Of a stretch of DNA of 64,000 bases, positions 59,301 through 64,000 are shown piece by piece (the stretch's first letter is position 1; every line of letters begins with the position of its first letter). The notes beneath the pieces are model-generated. The model saw only the letters and a program-made list of their open reading frames with translations. It ran no database searches and was not told where the DNA came from. Source of the DNA: Pyrenophora tritici-repentis (taxonomy: Eukaryota > Ascomycota > Dothideomycetes > Pleosporales > Pleosporaceae); contig NC_089391.1 in NCBI RefSeq assembly GCF_003171515.1, positions 4,030,001-4,094,000 on the forward strand, in the 5' to 3' direction. The position numbers were made by a program, and so were the translations under genes.

Positions 59301-59877
59301 ACATTGAATTTGGACTCACCTCGAGTGTGCCGTTACATCTGCTGCAGAACAGGGTGCACAATGCCTACGCTAGGCAAGACAACAAGTATGTTCTGCGATG
59401 CCTGTACGCAAGAAAACTACTGACTTTCATAGTAATGTTGCCACCACTGGTATCATCATGCCTGAGCCACCCAAGTTCGAGCCTGTCACCCTGCAGACGG
59501 CTGAAAACCAAATTGGTCTACTCCAGGGCTGGCTCTACCGCAAGCTCCAAGACAACAACAGCCAACCTCTTGTTGAAGACGATGAGCTTCCACCGAAGCA
59601 GCGCTTCCCCAAGCCTCGCCTACCACCTACAGGCAAGATTTCTAGTCCTCGTAAGCGTCCCATCAGGGAACAGCAGCAGATGGCGCGTAAAAAGCGCAAA
59701 CTTGATGAAGCCATGGACGAAAATGGCAATGATCATGGAAGCTATATGAAGGGTATTGGAAAGCCTGTGGGTAAACTAAAGCTTGAGCCAACACAAAAAG
59801 AAACTCGCAGCCTCCAAGAGCCAGAGAAGGATGACGGGAGCGCACATGGGATGCCTAGCCCGCCAGAATCCTTCTAG
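56368..59877 (+). CDS. SPT7: SAGA complex subunit Spt7 (bromodomain and histone fold)
   Basis: Three exons (56368-58644, 58697-59385, 59433-59877) give 1136 residues. The N-terminus is disordered with an acidic run of Asp/Glu near residues 126-148. The bromodomain spans about 340-437 ([32 protein letters not shown], then [19 protein letters not shown]). A conserved middle block has [32 protein letters not shown] and [16 protein letters not shown]. The histone fold is near 791-836 ([44 protein letters not shown]), followed by [15 protein letters not shown]. This combination is specific for Spt7, scaffold of the SAGA histone acetyltransferase/coactivator, where the fold pairs with Taf10. The C-terminal tail is basic ([16 protein letters not shown]). 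Confidence 0.95.
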
Positions 59878-61586
59878 CTGGCAGACCTGACGATGCCACC
59901 GACTGGAGAGAAGGTGTCTAGTATCATCCGGCCATTTCATTTTCGCACTTTTGACTTTTCAGCATCTTTCACAGCCAGATCAGGGCCACCTTTTGCAGTC
60001 ATTGTTTAATCTTTTGGCACATGACCATTTCTTCGAGACTCTGATGTTTCCTCTGGAAGTCACTGTCGACTATGCAACTATCTGCAGGGTCCCATATGAC
60101 ACACGGCGTTTACCATTTCTTATTTTCGGCACCCACTTTTGGCGGACAGCAAATTTGTTCTGCTACTCTGACAAGGTGGCTGGGTTCGTCCTTGTATACC
60201 CATCTTTGCATTTCGCGCTGTGGCCTTTTGCATGTTTTTCTGCGAATCACGCATTCGTGATTGGGGCTGTTTGGTTGCATGAAGGGATCGATTGGCTTGT
60301 GGACTTGACTTTGTATATACCTGAGCAATGAGTGAAAGACTGCGTGTGGTACTGGAGTGATTTATAGTGTTTGAATGCTATTGTTTCCCTACGATGGTGT
60401 CTTGACTGTGAGTCTTTTTGTACAGACCTTTACCTACAATATATCCATCTTTTCTGCAACATTCCTGTAGACTCTAATGGTACTCCAAGTCTCAATTGAG
60501 CGATCAAACCACATCATCAATACAATAGACACGTCTCAAACGAGCGTCGAAATGTAATTGGGTGACTTCACTCTACCAGGTGTGTCGTGTATTATTTCCA
60601 AATGTACACCGCAGACACGTTATGAGGAAACCAAAAGAGGATTGACTCTACAGCTTTCTTGTAGCTTGTCATTTGCATGTGATCAGGTGTGTAGCGGTTG
60701 GTGAATGTATGCGATTTAGATTGTGTTCAACAGGTCCGCAAATACCATAACGCGCTCAGAAAACGTGGTCGGGCGCGCTCACACATGCCTTTCCAACGAC
60801 CACGCGGGCGCTAAGAAGCCTCGTATAAGTATATGTGAAGAGTCATTCCATTCCTCGGTGCACTCCTGAAGCAGAAGCAGAATTGTCTCATGATGAGTGC
60901 AACCGGAATCGATGATATATTTTATTTCAAGACATGGTAGCTTGCCGTGTAAACGACAGCAAGGCTTGCTCTTTGTGGCAGCCCGAAAGATTGCAAATAA
61001 ATTCCAGGGAGTCTTGAGCATTAGGTGTGATGAGAAACGTAATGTTAAGTTCTTTTCATGTTTGCAGAGAAGCATGTCAAAACACCGCAAAACAAAGGTC
61101 GTGGGTGTAGGTGGCCAAGCTGAAATTGGTCATTATTAGCGCGTCCTCTTTTGCCTTCTGCGCGGACCCTGGGCTCCATTCCACCTGGGCACTTCCACAC
61201 CTCCATTTTGACATGACGTCGGCAGCATAAATTCGGGCCAAACTTGGATTGACAGGTTGCTTCTTTTTCGTAAGTAGTGCCGTTGCCTATCATATCGTAC
61301 CCGGCGACGTTCTTGATTGTGAGCTAACGTGCCACGAGACGTGGATCTGCTCGGAGTGACTTGGATCTTCTCCATCTGTCACATCACGACGCCGACTCTC
61401 CTCACACATTCATCACCCTCGCGCGCCACTCGGCACACAACCCCGTTTTCCATTTGCTGTCGACCAAGATTTTCATCGCGCATTCCTTGGTCACTATCAT
61501 CAGTGCGCGTTATTTTTTCTCAACTATTTCATGCGATTCCCACGTCTGCTCAACTTCTGTTGTCAGTGAGACTTTTCTTGACCTCC
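59878..61586. other. Intergenic gap (1.7 kb)
   Basis: A frame of 126 codons at 59951-60331 is aromatic-rich but has no family likeness and looks like SPT7 3' flank. No gene is supported elsewhere in this gap. Confidence 0.45.
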
Positions 61587-63609
61587 ATGGCTCCCAACGG
61601 TCATTGTGAGTCTGGCAAAAAGCGCGCCCGCAACGCTTGCGATGAAGCACCTGCGTCATGGCTCGATAAGCACGGCCAGCCAGAGTATGATGCATACAAG
61701 CGTGCAACTATCGGTCAATGCCTATCGTTCGATGCTTGGAAAAGGTCCAATCAGCACACCAACGGTCTCTCGCTGTACTACAAGACATTGGACATTCTTG
61801 ACGAGTCTGACTCGACCGTGAGTCATCAGTTCACATCTGCATATTTGCGTCGTTCACTGACAACATCAGGACGGAGATGATCAAACGGTCAAAGCCAAGG
61901 TGCAACCTCCCAAGGTGCGTGGCCAAGTTGGGCGCCCAAGGAAATCAGCTTCAACAGCTGGTAACGGAGTTCAGCGATCCGTTGAATCTGCGAAATCATC
62001 ATCCGCCGCAAACGCGGAGGACCTAAGTCCATCAGCAAAGAAGAAGCGAAAAGCGCGCAAGAAGCCATTGGTAAGCATCATCGGAGCACCCTGATTTCCA
62101 CAGCTAACAGCCTAGTCGGAGGAAATCGTTGCTTCAGGCAGCGATAGTGGAGAAGGCGCCCACGAGTTTGGTGGCACTTTGGTTGAAGCGGCCGAATCAC
62201 CCATCACTACTGTTGCCAGCGGGCGCAAGTCTTCTACCCGCAAAGCTAAAAAGAAGCCTATCGTAGGCATTGTCTTGTTCGCACGCAAATGCGCCTATAC
62301 TGACAAATGTCTAGTCCGAAGAGACTATTTCGCCTGATGATGAAGTCGAGGACCCAATGGAAAAGACGTGGGACGAGATCGAAACGCCAGCGAAGGCATC
62401 TCCGCTACCCGTCCGACCTGGTATGTATCTGCAGAAAAATTTGCCAAATCTCTTTATTCTACAGGATAGGGAATCCTTACTGCTTACCAAAGAATCTCAT
62501 TCGCCACCCAGACTTGGCCTCTGGACTCTTGGTTCATGTTTCACTTATTTTAATGTACGATTGCTAAGTAGTATACAGCTCATAAGACACCGGCGGCGGT
62601 GCCTGCCTTGGGTTCGCCCAAGAAGACGCACATACTCAAGTTGAGCACGCGAAAGACACCAAAAGAGAGAACCTCTGTAAGTCTTTCTTCTTGAAAGCCT
62701 CTGAAGTCTGCTAACAAGACCAAGCCCGAGAATATCGCTAGTGTAGATGGCGCAAATGTTCCGGCCCACACTACTACGCCCAGTACCGATGGAGCTGTCA
62801 ATGGGCCAACCATCACTGTCAATACGGACTTAACATCCACATTTGACGACGAAGCGAATCGCGACACAGGTTCTGCTGCGGCTTCGCCGGACACACCAAA
62901 CGCCGCCACCGGCTCCACCAGACGCGGACTTAGGACACGAAAGCCTGCGCAGCAAAGACCTTACTATCACGATTCACAGTTATTCGAGCACGTAGAACCT
63001 ACTAATGGGGCCGGACAGGACCTAGACAGCATGTCGCACAACGCACAGAGCAGAAGAGTATCGGCGACGTCTTTGAGCAGAAACATCGATGACGCGCTGC
63101 TTGAGGCAATTGCTCTCTTAGAGGAAGAGCCCGAACCCGAGCCCACTCGACCAAAGCATTTCAAGGGAAAAGGCCGAGCATGGAAGAAAGAGGGATCAGA
63201 TGAAGACGAAGAATTTTCCCTCGCGGCGAGGAAAAAGGCAGCAAAAGCAGCAAAATTGAAAGCCAAAGGCCAAGTACCCAAGAAACGAGGCAGGCCCAGA
63301 AAGAGTGGCCGTTCTGAAGAGGTTGTAGAAGACGAAATAGAGGAGGACAAAGATATGGTCAAACGGAAGCGACCGCCTCCCCGGAAGAGTGCTCTATCTG
63401 AAGAGATTGTTCCTGATAGCTCTGATGACGGTGAAGAAGAGAAGCAGTTTGAAGAATCTACAACACCCAAATACTCGCCAAAGCGGTCCTATACACCAAC
63501 GGGCTTGCCTGCTTGGGTAAATATGGCCGACAAGGGCGCGAATAAAATGTCCGCATTTGGTACCTATGATGAAGCCGAGTCTGTCAGTCCATCGAGGAAG
63601 TCTACATGA
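61587..63609 (+). CDS. Unrecognised nuclear AT-hook protein
   Basis: Six exons (61587-61817, 61870-62070, 62116-62262, 62315-62420, 62579-62676, 62725-63609) give 555 residues. I do not recognise the family. Residues 1-77 are the most structured (ASWLDKHGQPEYDAYKRATIGQCLSFDAWKRS). Two AT-hook cores are visible, GRPRK at 98-102 and KKRGRPRKSG near 447, and basic clusters (KKKRKARKKP, RKAKKKP) alternate with acidic Ser-rich stretches (SDSGEG, DDEVEDP, SSDDGEEEKQFEE). A compact motif RRGLRTRKPAQQRPY followed by YHDSQLFE near 326-349 may be a binding peptide. Several acceptors are supported only by frame and charge pattern; the last uses AAG. The AT-hooks suggest binding to the minor groove of AT-rich DNA. 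Confidence 0.7.
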
Positions 63610-64000
63610 AGCAAGATTAGGGAGAGTTGTAAGCCACAACGACTCTAGCGACAAGGTTAGAACAATTTACTGACAAGCTTTGAAGATTCAAGTTGGACGA
63701 TTGGTTCATGTAACCAATAATTTTCATTGTCTGAGCAGCACGTGCGATGGGAAAGATGGCAGTATGATAGGGTCTGAGTGGCGATAAAGGTGTTTCATGT
63801 GGCTATACAGTGGCCGAGAGGAGAGCTAGGTCATGTTGTCATACAATATACAGTGTTTGGCAGGAGTTGGAAATAGATCAAGTTATCGTCGTGATGTGCA
63901 TCTACTCAGAGATTTCAACGTTGAAGACAAGTACGCCATTTAGGGATGCGTCGTGTTAATTTGGTGCCCAAGACTCGCTCGCCACCTTAATATCTATCTC
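63610..64000. other. 3' flank of the AT-hook gene to window end
   Basis: 390 bp with no supported gene. Confidence 0.5.

Overview
The window is nuclear DNA of a filamentous ascomycete. The genes carry short introns (about 45-170 nt) with GT...AG ends and CTAAC/CTAAT-like branch sites. The gene set is typical of Pezizomycotina (tyrosinase, secreted GH16 glucanase, a very long BCK1-type kinase, Spt7 and Spt10-like chromatin factors, a GPI-type PEBP-like protein). General character suggests Dothideomycetes, probably Pleosporales, but that placement is an impression, not a measurement. I support 23 protein genes, one of them cut by the left edge, plus one doubtful ORF nested in an intron. No tRNA, rRNA, CRISPR array or full-length transposon was found. 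Exon joins were checked by hand: in each multi-exon gene the summed exon length is a multiple of three and the joined protein reads through the conserved family motifs.

Left third (1-24 kb): a truncated basic nuclear protein (possibly SprT-like), mitochondrial aconitase with an 11-nt micro-exon and a 1.1-kb intron, the Bud20-type ribosome-biogenesis zinc finger, Mog1, an Spt10-like acetyltransferase fused to an integrase-type zinc domain, a tyrosinase, a GH16 glucanase, quinolinate phosphoribosyltransferase and a DAL5/TNA1-like MFS transporter. Wide gene-poor gaps (13.5-15.9 and 18.8-21.8 kb) separate them, and the second gap holds copies of a short inverted-repeat element.

Middle (24-43 kb): adenylosuccinate synthetase, a secreted PEBP-like protein, pyruvate decarboxylase, a 1680-residue MAPKKK of the cell-wall-integrity pathway, a second DAL5-type MFS transporter whose first intron contains an intact copy of the element, and the RNA-binding protein Vts1.

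Right third (43-64 kb): dense housekeeping genes: prefoldin subunit 6 and Vps4 (divergent), a CBS-PB1 membrane-anchored protein, importin Kap121, ribosomal protein S26, a VanZ-like membrane protein, the SAGA subunit Spt7, and an unrecognised AT-hook protein.

The genes do not form one pathway or a secondary-metabolite cluster. The features most worth a second look are the aconitase gene structure with its nested ORF, and a family of about 100-bp TA-flanked inverted-repeat elements (six or seven copies), one of them living inside an intron.
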